Source: Micromonospora cathayae (GTDB lineage: Bacteria; Actinomycetota; Actinomycetes; Mycobacteriales; Micromonosporaceae). Taken from it: a stretch of 64,000 nt of DNA. The notes beneath the pieces are model-generated. The model did not search any database and was not told the DNA's origin. It worked only from the letters and a program-made list of their open reading frames with translations. This document shows, in pieces, positions 34,124 to 42,812 of this stretch (its first letter is position 1; every line of letters starts with the position of its first letter). The stretch is taken from contig NZ_CP118615.1 of the NCBI RefSeq assembly GCF_028993575.1, forward strand, positions 5,857,001 through 5,921,000, read 5' to 3'. The translations under genes were made by a program, and so were the position numbers.

Positions 34124-36331
34124 ATGGACCGCTCCGAACCGACCTCCCGCCGAACCCTGCTGCGCGCCTCCGGCCTCGGCGGACTCGCCGTCGCCGGTAC
34201 CGCCCTCGCGCTCTCCCCCGCCACCGCCGCGTCCGCCGCACCGGAGCCGGGCGCCGCCGCGGCCCCGCCGGCCCCGGGTCGCGACGCGATCCTGCACGTC
34301 GGCACCGTCGCCGCGCTGCTCGACCTGCCGACCCGGGCGCTGCGCGACGGGCAGGTCGTGCACGTCGACGGGTACTTCGCCGCCGGCGACGGCGGTGCCC
34401 GCCTGGTCCGCTGGGACGCGACGAGCACCGCCGTGGACAACGGCGGCACGGTCCTCGCGCCCGACAGCGCCGGACCGCGCCGCGGGGACGGCCGGCGGGA
34501 CCGGCCCGGCCGCTGGCTCCAGGTGCACCACGGGGTCGTCGAGTTCCGGCACTTCGGCATCTTCGACGCGAGGACCCCCGCCGACGCCGCCCTGGACGCC
34601 ATGGTCGGCGATCCCACCGTGCACCGCATCGAGGCCCACTCCGACCTGCGCTTCGTTCAGCGGCACCGGTTCACCCGCAGCGACCTGGTGCTCGACTTCG
34701 GTGGGCACACCATGTCCACCACCGGCATCGCCGACGCCGGCCGCGACGACCCGTTCGCCGCGGTGCTGTTCTTCCGTGGGAAGGTCACCGACGAGGTACG
34801 CACCCACACCCTCACCGAGACCGTCCGCGAGGGTTGGGACTCCTTCCAGGTCGCCGACTCCGCCGCCTTCGCGGTCGGCCAGTGGTACGCCGTCGAGGTC
34901 AACCGCCTCGCCGGCACCTGGGAACGCGAGCTGCAGAAGCTGGTCCAGGTCACCCAGATCGTCGACGGCACCCACATCCGGGTCAACTACAAGAACGGCT
35001 GGGAGCTGGCCGCCGGCCGGACCCTCACCTGGACCCGGGTCGAGCCGGTCAGCCGGGTGCACGTACGCAACCTCGTCTTCACCGGTGCCGGGGCCGACCA
35101 GTACACCGGCTCCCACCCGATCGCCTACGAGTACGCGGTGCACTGCGACGTCACCGACGTCGACGCCACCGGCACGTTCTGGCCCGTGATCATGCGACGG
35201 TGGTGCACCTACTTCCACACCGCCCGCTGCACGCTGACGAACCCCACCTCGGTCACCTGGGGCGGCGCCGGCTACCTGACCCAGCAGATCTACTGCCTGT
35301 ACGGGCACGTCGAGGACTGCCGCACCTCCAACGCCCGGCACCTCAACGACTGGACCGCCTCGGCGTACGGGTACGTCACGAACTGCCACGGCGACGGCGA
35401 CGACCAGGGCCCGTTCGTCACGCACGGCCAGTACGAACACGACCTGGTCTACACCGGCAACTCCGGGCTGATGACGTTCGCCAACTCCGGGGCGGCCTGG
35501 GGCTCGGCGGCCAAGCGGATCACCGTGCGCAAGCACGTCTGCTCCTGGTTCGTGGCCCGGGTGAAGGTGACCGACCTGACCCTGGAGGACGTCCAGGTCA
35601 TCCGTAAGGCCGGGCTGGCCGGCTCCGGCATGATGTGGGTCAACGCCGACGGCGTCCAGCTCCGTGGCTGCTCCGCCGACGACACGCTGATCATCTCCCA
35701 GCAGTCCACCCGGTCGCAGCGGCCCAACGTCATCGAGGGCTGCTCCTTCACCCTGGCCACCGCCGGCACCGACGTGGTGCAGGCCAACGTCACCACGCCG
35801 GTGCATTTGGTCCGCACCACCATCCGTGGCGTCGACGGGCACACCTTCGGCGGCCCCGGGCGACTGCACCTGACCGACGTGACCCTCGTCGGCGCGCCGG
35901 ACGCCGCGCCGGCCACCGTGAAGTCCGCCGACCTGCGCGTGACCGGCGGCACCTTCACCGACACCGGCATCCGCCTGGCCGGCGCCACCGACCAGCGGAT
36001 CAGCGTCGGCGGCGGGGCGGTGATCAGCGGCACCAACGCCGCGAAGGCGCTGCTGTCCCGGGCCGCCGCCACCGGTGCGGTGCGGTGGGAGCTGGGCGGC
36101 TACCTGAGCACCACCAGCGACGCCGGCACCGCGCACGTGAGCGTCGACGGCGGCGTCAACCGGTACTCCGCCGTCGGGTCGCAGTTCACCGGCGGGCGGC
36201 TGCGGCTGGCCGCTGCCGGCTTCGGCGAGGGGTCCCATCTGCACCACACCGGGTGTGTGGAGGAGGGCGTGTCCCGGGAGCTGCCCGCCGTCGGGCCGCG
36301 CGTGCGCGACGCCGGGAACCTGACGGTCTGA
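34124..36331 (+). CDS. Tat-exported right-handed beta-helix protein (paralog 2)
   Basis: A 735-residue paralog of the preceding protein with an added Tat signal: TSRRTLLRASGLGG, then a hydrophobic Ala/Leu stretch and an ATAASAAPEP cleavage region at about residues 35-42. The mature part keeps VDGYFAAGDGGARLVRWD, the shared FRHFGIFDARTPADAALDAM-like stretch, GGAGYLTQQIYCLYGHVEDC and the C-terminal GGAVISGTNAAKALLSRA. Tat export implies folding before secretion. Together the pair may act on the same glycan outside and inside the cell. AAGAGGAGA precedes the ATG, 33 bp after the first paralog. Polysaccharide lyase or epimerase activity is inference. Confidence 0.78.
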   Translation: MDRSEPTSRRTLLRASGLGGLAVAGTALALSPATAASAAPEPGAAAAPPAPGRDAILHVGTVAALLDLPTRALRDGQVVHVDGYFAAGDGGARLVRWDATSTAVDNGGTVLAPDSAGPRRGDGRRDRPGRWLQVHHGVVEFRHFGIFDARTPADAALDAMVGDPTVHRIEAHSDLRFVQRHRFTRSDLVLDFGGHTMSTTGIADAGRDDPFAAVLFFRGKVTDEVRTHTLTETVREGWDSFQVADSAAFAVGQWYAVEVNRLAGTWERELQKLVQVTQIVDGTHIRVNYKNGWELAAGRTLTWTRVEPVSRVHVRNLVFTGAGADQYTGSHPIAYEYAVHCDVTDVDATGTFWPVIMRRWCTYFHTARCTLTNPTSVTWGGAGYLTQQIYCLYGHVEDCRTSNARHLNDWTASAYGYVTNCHGDGDDQGPFVTHGQYEHDLVYTGNSGLMTFANSGAAWGSAAKRITVRKHVCSWFVARVKVTDLTLEDVQVIRKAGLAGSGMMWVNADGVQLRGCSADDTLIISQQSTRSQRPNVIEGCSFTLATAGTDVVQANVTTPVHLVRTTIRGVDGHTFGGPGRLHLTDVTLVGAPDAAPATVKSADLRVTGGTFTDTGIRLAGATDQRISVGGGAVISGTNAAKALLSRAAATGAVRWELGGYLSTTSDAGTAHVSVDGGVNRYSAVGSQFTGGRLRLAAAGFGEGSHLHHTGCVEEGVSRELPAVGPRVRDAGNLTV

Positions 36332-36363
36332 CCACACCGCGACGAGAGAAGGCGAGGAGCCAG

Positions 36364-37626
36364 GTGCGACAGCAGGACCGGCCGGTACGGGTGGCGCTGG
36401 TGGGCGCGGGCAACCGGGGCCAGACGTACGCCCGGTGGGTGGCCGCCCATCCGGGACGGGCGCGGCTGGTGGCGGTGGCCGACCCGCGCCCCCACCAGCG
36501 GGGGATGATCACCGCCGCCCACCCGGGCGCGGCGGACTTCGCCGACTGGCGGGACCTGCTCGCGGCGGACCCACCGGTGGACGCCGTCATCGTGGCCACC
36601 CAGGACCGGATGCACGTGGAGCCGGCCGTCGCGTTCGCCAGGGCCGGCCGGCACCTGCTGGTGGAGAAGCCGCTCGCGCCGACCGCCGACCAGTGCCGCG
36701 AGATCGTCGACGCGGTACGCGCCACCGGCGTGCTGTTCGCCGTCTGCCACGTGCTGCGGTACACCCCCTACACCGACCTGGTGAAGCGGGTGGTGGACAG
36801 CGGGCTGCTGGGCGAGATCGTCTCCGTCCAGCACCTCGAACCGGTCGGCTGGTGGCACTACGCCCATTCCTACGTCCGTGGTCCGTGGCGCCGGGAGGAC
36901 CTGGCCACCCCGATGTTGTTGGCCAAGTCCAGCCACGACCTGGACTGGATCGGGTACGTCACCGGCCGGCGCATCGAGCGGGTCGCCAGCTTCGGCGGGC
37001 TGCGTCACTTCCGACCCGACCAGGCGCCGGCCGGGGCGACCGCCCGGTGCCTGGACTGCCCGGTCGAGCCGGCGTGTCCGTACTCGGCGCCGAAGCTGTA
37101 CCTGCCGGTGCTGCGCGAGCACGGGCCGATCTGGCCGGTCAGCGTGGTCACCGACGGCACTGACGAGGCCGCGCTGGTCAAGGCGCTGCGCACCGGCCCG
37201 TACGGGCGGTGCGTGTACTCCGGCGACAACGACGTCGTCGACCACCAGGTCGTGGCGATGGAACTGACCGGCGGCGTCACCGCCACCTTCACCATGGCCG
37301 CCTTCACCGAACAGACCCACCGGCAGACCCAGCTGTTCGGCACCCACGGATCGCTGTCCGGTGACGGTGAGCGGGTCCGGGTGCACGACTTCCGCGCCGA
37401 CCGGATCGAGGTCCTCGACGGCGGCACGGTCGGCGGGTCCACCGCCGCCGACGACCACGGCGGCGGCGACACCGGGCTGATGGACGCCTTCGTCCGTGCC
37501 GTGGCCACCGGCAACCGCCACCACATCCGGTCCGGGCTGGACGAGACCCTCGCCAGCCACCTCGCGGTCTTCGCCGCCGAGACGGCCCGGCTCACCGGCA
37601 CGGTCGTGACCGTGCCCGCGCAGTGA
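36364..37626 (+). CDS. Gfo/Idh/MocA-family oxidoreductase
   Basis: A 420-residue NAD(P)-dependent sugar or inositol-type dehydrogenase. The N-terminal Rossmann domain has VALVGAGNRGQTYARW and the EKP motif in LLVEKPLAPT. The C-terminal domain contains a Cys-rich insert, CLDCPVEPACPY, seen in a subgroup of this family, and catalytic-region LLAKSSHDLDWIGY. GTG start with GGAG upstream. It sits between the beta-helix genes and the sugar importer, so it probably oxidises the imported sugar or sugar acid. Confidence 0.9.
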   Translation: MRQQDRPVRVALVGAGNRGQTYARWVAAHPGRARLVAVADPRPHQRGMITAAHPGAADFADWRDLLAADPPVDAVIVATQDRMHVEPAVAFARAGRHLLVEKPLAPTADQCREIVDAVRATGVLFAVCHVLRYTPYTDLVKRVVDSGLLGEIVSVQHLEPVGWWHYAHSYVRGPWRREDLATPMLLAKSSHDLDWIGYVTGRRIERVASFGGLRHFRPDQAPAGATARCLDCPVEPACPYSAPKLYLPVLREHGPIWPVSVVTDGTDEAALVKALRTGPYGRCVYSGDNDVVDHQVVAMELTGGVTATFTMAAFTEQTHRQTQLFGTHGSLSGDGERVRVHDFRADRIEVLDGGTVGGSTAADDHGGGDTGLMDAFVRAVATGNRHHIRSGLDETLASHLAVFAAETARLTGTVVTVPAQ

Positions 37627-37649
37627 ACCACTTCGAGAGGAACGCACAG

Positions 37650-38885
37650 ATGAGACTTCGCAGGTTCGCACCGGTCGCGGCCGTCGTGCTGGCGGCCGGG
37701 CTGCTCACCGCCTGCGGCGGCGGCTCCGAGGCCGGCGGCGACAAGCAGAGCGTCACCATGTGGATCTACCCGGTGGTCCCCGACGAGGCCGCCCACAGGG
37801 GCTTCTGGGACAAGCAGGTCACCGCGTTCGAGGCCGACCATCCGGACGTCGACGTCAAGGTCGAGATCTTCCCGTGGGCCAAGCGGGAGGAGTCGCTGAC
37901 GGCGGCGATCGCCGGCGGCAAGGGCCCGGACGTCGTCTACCTGATCCCCGACCAGCTCGGCAAGTTCCACAAGATGATCGAGCCGGTGGACGACTACCTG
38001 CCCGCCGACGCGAAGGCCGACTACCGGGAGAACGTCCGGGCCGCCGTCACCCTCGACGGCAAGATGCTCGGCGCGCCGATCCTGACCAGCAGCAACCCGC
38101 TGATGTGCAACGCGAAGGTGTTCGCCGCCGCCGGGCTCACCGAGTACCCGAAGACCTGGGCCGAGCTGCTGGCCCTCGCGCCGAAGCTGAAGGCGAAGGG
38201 CTTCGACGCCACCAACTACTACGCCGACCCGAGCGCCACGCTCAACCAGTCCTTCTACCCGCTGCTCTGGCAGGCCGGGGGTGACGTGTTCACCGCCGAC
38301 GGCACGTCCGTGGCCTTCGCCGGGCCCGAGGGCGTCAAGGCGCTCACCTTCCTCAAGCAGCTCGTCGACGGCGGCTACGTCGAGAAGGACCTGATCACCA
38401 GCATCCCGGCGTTCGAGCAGACCAACGTGGCGAAGAACAAGGTCGCCTGCACCTGGCAGCACGTCCCCGCCGACGTGGAGAAGTTCTGGGGCAAGGAGAA
38501 CATCAAGATCTTCCCGCCGCTGAGCGACGTCAAGAGCGTCGGCTACGGCACCGTGGGCAGCCTCTCGATCCTCAAGGGCAGCAAGGCCAAGAAGGCCGCG
38601 GGCGAGTGGATCACCTTCGTCACCGCGCCGGCGGTCGCCTCCGCGTACGACGTCGCCGGCGGCTACTTCTCCGCCAAGACGTCCGCCGGGTCGCTGTACC
38701 CGCAGGACCCGGTGAACACCGAGATGGAGAAGACCCTGGGCACCACCACGGTCGGCCCGCTCAACGAGAAGAGCCGCGAGGTGATGGGGGTGCTCGCCCC
38801 CGAGATCCAGGCCGCGCTGATCGGCAAGAAGACCCCCGAGCAGGCGCTCGCCGACGCGGCCAAGGCCGCCGACGCGCTGCTCTGA
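37650..38885 (+). CDS. Sugar ABC importer substrate-binding lipoprotein
   Basis: A 411-residue extracellular binding protein of the SBP_bac_1 (maltose/oligosaccharide) type. The lipobox LLTAC has its lipidated Cys at residue 22. The mature sequence begins QSVTMWIYPVVPDEAAHRGFWDKQ and contains TAAIAGGKGPDVVYLIPDQL, characteristic of cluster D-I oligosaccharide binders. GAGAGG precedes the ATG. It is followed by a hairpin and then two permeases; no ATPase is in the window, so a shared MsiK-like ATPase elsewhere is likely. Confidence 0.92.
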   Translation: MRLRRFAPVAAVVLAAGLLTACGGGSEAGGDKQSVTMWIYPVVPDEAAHRGFWDKQVTAFEADHPDVDVKVEIFPWAKREESLTAAIAGGKGPDVVYLIPDQLGKFHKMIEPVDDYLPADAKADYRENVRAAVTLDGKMLGAPILTSSNPLMCNAKVFAAAGLTEYPKTWAELLALAPKLKAKGFDATNYYADPSATLNQSFYPLLWQAGGDVFTADGTSVAFAGPEGVKALTFLKQLVDGGYVEKDLITSIPAFEQTNVAKNKVACTWQHVPADVEKFWGKENIKIFPPLSDVKSVGYGTVGSLSILKGSKAKKAAGEWITFVTAPAVASAYDVAGGYFSAKTSAGSLYPQDPVNTEMEKTLGTTTVGPLNEKSREVMGVLAPEIQAALIGKKTPEQALADAAKAADALL

Positions 38886-38890
38886 CCCCA

Positions 38891-38923
38891 CCGGCCCGTC
38901 GCCGCGGGGTGGCGGCGGGCCGG
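38891..38923 (+). terminator. Intra-operon hairpin after the binding-protein gene
   Basis: CCGGCCCG...CGGGCCGG (38891-38898 / 38916-38923) with further inner pairing lies between the lipoprotein and permease genes. Such hairpins typically stabilise or attenuate mRNA so that binding protein exceeds permease. Confidence 0.5.
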
Positions 38924-38976
38924 GCACCGCCCACCGGCCGACTCGGCCGGTCCGACCTGCGAAGAAGGATGGCGAG

Positions 38977-39879
38977 ATGGCCGTACCAGCTCAGTTGCCG
39001 GCCCGGCGGGCCCGGCGGGTGATCGCCCGGCGCGAGGCACGATGGGGTCTGCTCTTCGTCCTTCCCGCGTTCCTGCTGTTCCTGGCGTTCCGCTTCGGCC
39101 CGGCCATCGCCGGGCTGGTGCTCGGGTTCATGGAGTACACGATCGGCGGCGACGCCGAGTGGACCGGTCTGGAGAACGCCCGGCGGCTCGCCGACGACCC
39201 GGTCTTCTGGCAGTCGCTGCGGGTCACGGTCGGCTACACCCTGCTGTACGTGCCGTTGACCGTGGCCACGTCGGTCGGGCTGGCGTTGCTGGTGCGGCGG
39301 GGTTTCCGGGGCGTCGGCTTCTTCCGGTCGGTGTTCTTCCTGCCGGTGGTCACCAGCCTGGTGCTGGTCGCCACGGTGTTCTCCTGGGTGTTCTCCTCCG
39401 CCGGCCCGTGGTCGCGCATCCTGGGCTGGCTCGGCCTGCCCGACGACTCGTGGCTGGCCTCCAGCACCCTGGTGCTGCCGGCGCTGGCGATGGTCGGCGT
39501 CTGGTCGCACTTCGGGTACGGCATGCTGATCGTGCTGGCCCGCCTGCAGGACCTGCCCCGCGAACAGGAGGAGGCGGCGCTCACCGACGGCGCCGGACCG
39601 TGGCAGCGGTTCCGCTGGATCGTGCTGCCCCAGCTCAAGCCGGTGCTGTTCTTCCTGCTGGTGATCGAGACGACCGCCTCGTTCCAGGTCTTCGACCTGG
39701 TGTACGCGATGACCGGCGGCGGTCCGGCCCGCGCCAGCTACACCCTCGTCATGGCCCTGTACGAGCAGGGTTTCAAGTACTTCGACCTCGGCTACGCCAG
39801 CGCGATCGGCGTCGCCCTGTTCGCGATGACCCTGGTCGTCGCCCTGATCCAGCGGCTGACCTTCGGGAGGAACACGTGA
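38977..39879 (+). CDS. Sugar ABC importer permease (MalF/UgpA type)
   Basis: A 300-residue membrane protein with six predicted helices. The EAA loop EEAALTDGAGPWQRFRWIVLPQLKP contacts the ATPase, and the C-terminal TGGGPARASYTLVMALYEQGFKYFDLGYASAIG is characteristic of the UgpA/MalF family. GAAGAAGGA precedes the ATG. Its stop overlaps the next permease start (GTGA). Confidence 0.92.
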   Translation: MAVPAQLPARRARRVIARREARWGLLFVLPAFLLFLAFRFGPAIAGLVLGFMEYTIGGDAEWTGLENARRLADDPVFWQSLRVTVGYTLLYVPLTVATSVGLALLVRRGFRGVGFFRSVFFLPVVTSLVLVATVFSWVFSSAGPWSRILGWLGLPDDSWLASSTLVLPALAMVGVWSHFGYGMLIVLARLQDLPREQEEAALTDGAGPWQRFRWIVLPQLKPVLFFLLVIETTASFQVFDLVYAMTGGGPARASYTLVMALYEQGFKYFDLGYASAIGVALFAMTLVVALIQRLTFGRNT

Positions 39880-40775
39880 CCGCCACGAGCACCGCCCCCA
39901 CCCGCACACCCACCGCGCCCGGCCCGCCGGCCCGGCGACGCCGCTCCTACCGGGCGCTGCAACCGGGACCGGCCGGCACCGTGCTGCGGTTCGTGCTGCT
40001 CACCGTGGCCAGCGTGGTCACCCTCTTTCCGTTCTACGCGATGGTCGTGTTGAGCTTGAAGCCCGCCGCCGCCGTCGAGTTCCCGGGCAGCCTGCTGCCG
40101 TGGCCGCTCGGCGTCGACGCGTACGCGACGGTGCTCGACTCCCGGAGCATCCTGCGCTGGCTGCTGAACACCACCATCTACTCGGTGGTCAGCGTCGTCG
40201 CGGTGCTGCTGCTGGCCGCGATGGCCGGGTACGCGTTCGCGAAGAAACGGTTCCCCGGCCGGGAGACGATGTTCTGGTCGTTCCTGGCGATGGTGATGGT
40301 GCCCTACCACGTCACCCTGATCCCGACTTTCATCCTGATCGCGAAGGTCGGCGGGGTGGACACCTACTGGGGGCTGATCCTGCCCACCCTGGCCAACGCG
40401 CAGGCGGTGTTCCTGATGCGGCAGTTCATCCAGGGGCTACCCGACGAGCTGTTCGAGGCGGCGAAGATCGACGGCGCGTCGGAGTGGCGGATGTTCGTGC
40501 GGATCGTGCTGCCACTGTGCAAGCCGATCCTGGCCACCCTCGGCGTCTTCGTCTTCCTGTGGCACTGGAACGACCTGCTCTGGCCGCTGATCATCGGGCA
40601 GAGCGGGGACATGCGCACCCTCACCGTCGGCATCGCTTCCCTCCAGCAGGAGCAGGTGCCGCTCAACGTCATGCTCGCCGGCTCGGTCGTCGCGTTCGTG
40701 CCGATCTTCGCCGCCTACCTCGTGGGCCAGCGGTACTTCACCGAGGGCGTCACGATGTCCGGAATCAAGGGATGA
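39876..40775 (+). CDS. Sugar ABC importer permease (MalG/UgpE type)
   Basis: A 299-residue membrane protein with six helices. EAA loop FEAAKIDGASEWRMFVRIVLPLCKP and C-terminal QRYFTEGVTMSGIKG are typical of the MalG/UgpE family. It pairs with the preceding permease and starts by GTG overlapping its stop. The next gene starts within its stop codon (ATGA). Confidence 0.92.
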   Translation: MTATSTAPTRTPTAPGPPARRRRSYRALQPGPAGTVLRFVLLTVASVVTLFPFYAMVVLSLKPAAAVEFPGSLLPWPLGVDAYATVLDSRSILRWLLNTTIYSVVSVVAVLLLAAMAGYAFAKKRFPGRETMFWSFLAMVMVPYHVTLIPTFILIAKVGGVDTYWGLILPTLANAQAVFLMRQFIQGLPDELFEAAKIDGASEWRMFVRIVLPLCKPILATLGVFVFLWHWNDLLWPLIIGQSGDMRTLTVGIASLQQEQVPLNVMLAGSVVAFVPIFAAYLVGQRYFTEGVTMSGIKG

Positions 40776-41803
40776 GTGCAGTGTTCAGAAGTGAGTCCGA
40801 GGTGGAGGACCGGCTGGCCCGGCCGTCCGCGGCGCTCGTCGCCGACCTGGCCGGCGACACCGGCGACCTGGTGGTGCTCGGCGCCGGCGGCAAGATGGGC
40901 CCGTCGCTGTGCCGGCTGGCGCGCCGGGGGCTCGACGCCGCCGGCCGCACCGGCGACCGGGTGTACGCGGTGTCGCGCTGGTCGGACCGGGCGGCAGCCG
41001 ACGCGCTGGCGGCCGACGGGGTGGAACCGGTGACGTTCGACCTGCTGGGCGACGTCGACCTGGCCGGTCTGCCGGACGCCGCCGACGTGGTCTTCATGGT
41101 CGGCGCGAAGTTCGGCACCGCCGCCGCCCCGCACCTGGCCTGGATGGTCAACACGGTGCTGCCCGCCGCGGTGGCCCGCCGTTACCCGACCGCCCGGATC
41201 GCCGCCTTCTCCACCGGCAACGTCTACCCGATGGTGCCGGTCACCAGCGGGGGCTCGGTGGAGAGCGACCCGCCCGGCCCGATCGGCGACTACGCGATGA
41301 GCTGCCTCGGCCGGGAGCAGGTCTTCGCGCACGCCGCCGCGACCCGGGGCACCCCGGTCGCGGTGCTGCGCCTCAACTACGCGGTCGACCTGCGGTACGG
41401 GGTGCTCGCCGACATCGGTCAGGCGGTGCTGGCCGGTGAGCCGGTGGACGTCACCACCGGCCACGTCAACGTGGTCTGGCAGGGGTACGCCAACGAGGTG
41501 GCGCTGCGGTCCCTGCGGCACGCCTCACCCGACGTGTTCGTCCTGAACCTGACCGGCCCGGAAACCGCCTCGGTGCGTCGGATCGCCGCCCGGATGGGTG
41601 AACGCCTCGGCCGGCCGGTCTCGTACGTCGGTACCGAGGCGTCGACCGCGCTGCTCAACGACGCGACCCGCTGCCACGCGCTGTTCGGCTACCCGGACGT
41701 GCCGTTGGGCACGCTGATCGACTGGCAGGCCGACAGCCTGGCCGCCGGCCTGCCGACCTCCGGCAAGCCCACCAGGTTCACCGTCCGCGACGGCAGGTTC
41801 TGA
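40772..41803 (+). CDS. NAD-dependent epimerase/dehydratase family protein
   Basis: A 343-residue extended SDR. The cofactor site is LVVLGAGGKMGPSLCRLA, with GAKFGTAAAPHLAWMVNT and a catalytic-region FSTGNVYPMVP. The usual Tyr-x3-Lys is not obvious and reads GDYAMSCLGREQ, so the active site is atypical: the Lys position appears to be Gly or Arg. This subgroup occurs in sugar catabolic operons beside DHDPS-like aldolases. Starts by ATGA overlap with the permease gene. Confidence 0.82.
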   Translation: MSAVFRSESEVEDRLARPSAALVADLAGDTGDLVVLGAGGKMGPSLCRLARRGLDAAGRTGDRVYAVSRWSDRAAADALAADGVEPVTFDLLGDVDLAGLPDAADVVFMVGAKFGTAAAPHLAWMVNTVLPAAVARRYPTARIAAFSTGNVYPMVPVTSGGSVESDPPGPIGDYAMSCLGREQVFAHAAATRGTPVAVLRLNYAVDLRYGVLADIGQAVLAGEPVDVTTGHVNVVWQGYANEVALRSLRHASPDVFVLNLTGPETASVRRIAARMGERLGRPVSYVGTEASTALLNDATRCHALFGYPDVPLGTLIDWQADSLAAGLPTSGKPTRFTVRDGRF

Positions 41804-41804
41804 C

Positions 41805-42812
41805 ATGTCCCTGGATCTGCTGCGCGGCGGGACCGTCATTCCCGCGCACCCGCTCGCGCTGACCGCCGACCGTCACCTCGACGAGCGTCGGCAGCGGGCG
41901 CTGACCCGCTACTACCTGGCCGCCGGAGCCGGCGGACTCGCCGTGGGCGTGCACACCACCCAGTTCGGCATCCGCGAGGCCGGGCTGCTGCGACCGGTGC
42001 TCGCCCTGGCCGGCGAGACGGTCGACGCCGAGGCCGGCCGGCCGGTGGTGAAGATCGCCGGGGCCTGCGGCGACACCGCCCAGGCCGTCGCCGAGGCGGA
42101 ACTGGCCGCCGGTCTCGGCTACCACGCGGTGCTGCTGTCCCCGGTCGTGCCCGGCGTCGACGAGGCGCACCTGCTGGACCGGGCCCGGGCGGTCGGCGAG
42201 GTGCTGCCGGTGATCGGCTTCTACCTCCAGCCGGCCATCGGCGGGCCGCTCCTGTCGACGTCGTTCTGGCGGGCCTTCGCCGACCTGCCGTCGGTGGTCG
42301 CGGTGAAACTCGCCCCGTTCGACCGCTACCGGACCCTGGAGGCGGTACGCGGGATCGCCACCGCCGACCGGGGCGCCGAGGTGGCGCTCTACACCGGCAA
42401 CGACGACCACATCCTCGGCGACCTCCTCGGCGACTTCGCCGGCCGGCGCTTCGTCGGTGGGCTGCTCGGCCAGTGGGCGGTGTGGACGCGCGCGGCGGTG
42501 GCCATGGTCGACCGGGTACGGGCGGCCCGGGCGGGCGACGCGGCGGCGCTGGCGGAGCTGACCGCCCGCGCGGCGGCGGTCACGGACGCCAACGCGGCGG
42601 TCTTCGACGCCGCGAACGGGTTCCACGGCTGCATCGCCGGGGTGCACGAGGTGCTGCGCCGGCAGGGCCTGCTCGACGGGGTCTGGTGCCTGGACCCGGC
42701 CGAGGGGTTGTCACCTGGCCAAGGCGCGGAGCTGACCCGGGTGGCCGCCGCCTACCCGTGGCTGACCGATGACGACTTCGTCGTGGAGCACCGCGATGAC
42801 TGGCTCCGGTGA
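41805..42812 (+). CDS. Dihydrodipicolinate synthase-family aldolase
   Basis: A 335-residue class I aldolase-like TIM-barrel protein of the DapA/NanA/KDG-aldolase family. It has a Schiff-base Lys K168 in VVAVKLAPFDRYRT, Y140 in GFYLQPAIGG, and GLAVGVHTTQFGIRE near the N-terminus. In sugar-acid pathways such enzymes cleave or dehydrate 2-keto-3-deoxy acids. It begins 1 bp after the epimerase stop, and the hydroxyacid dehydrogenase gene overlaps it by 17 bp. Confidence 0.87.
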   Translation: MSLDLLRGGTVIPAHPLALTADRHLDERRQRALTRYYLAAGAGGLAVGVHTTQFGIREAGLLRPVLALAGETVDAEAGRPVVKIAGACGDTAQAVAEAELAAGLGYHAVLLSPVVPGVDEAHLLDRARAVGEVLPVIGFYLQPAIGGPLLSTSFWRAFADLPSVVAVKLAPFDRYRTLEAVRGIATADRGAEVALYTGNDDHILGDLLGDFAGRRFVGGLLGQWAVWTRAAVAMVDRVRAARAGDAAALAELTARAAAVTDANAAVFDAANGFHGCIAGVHEVLRRQGLLDGVWCLDPAEGLSPGQGAELTRVAAAYPWLTDDDFVVEHRDDWLR

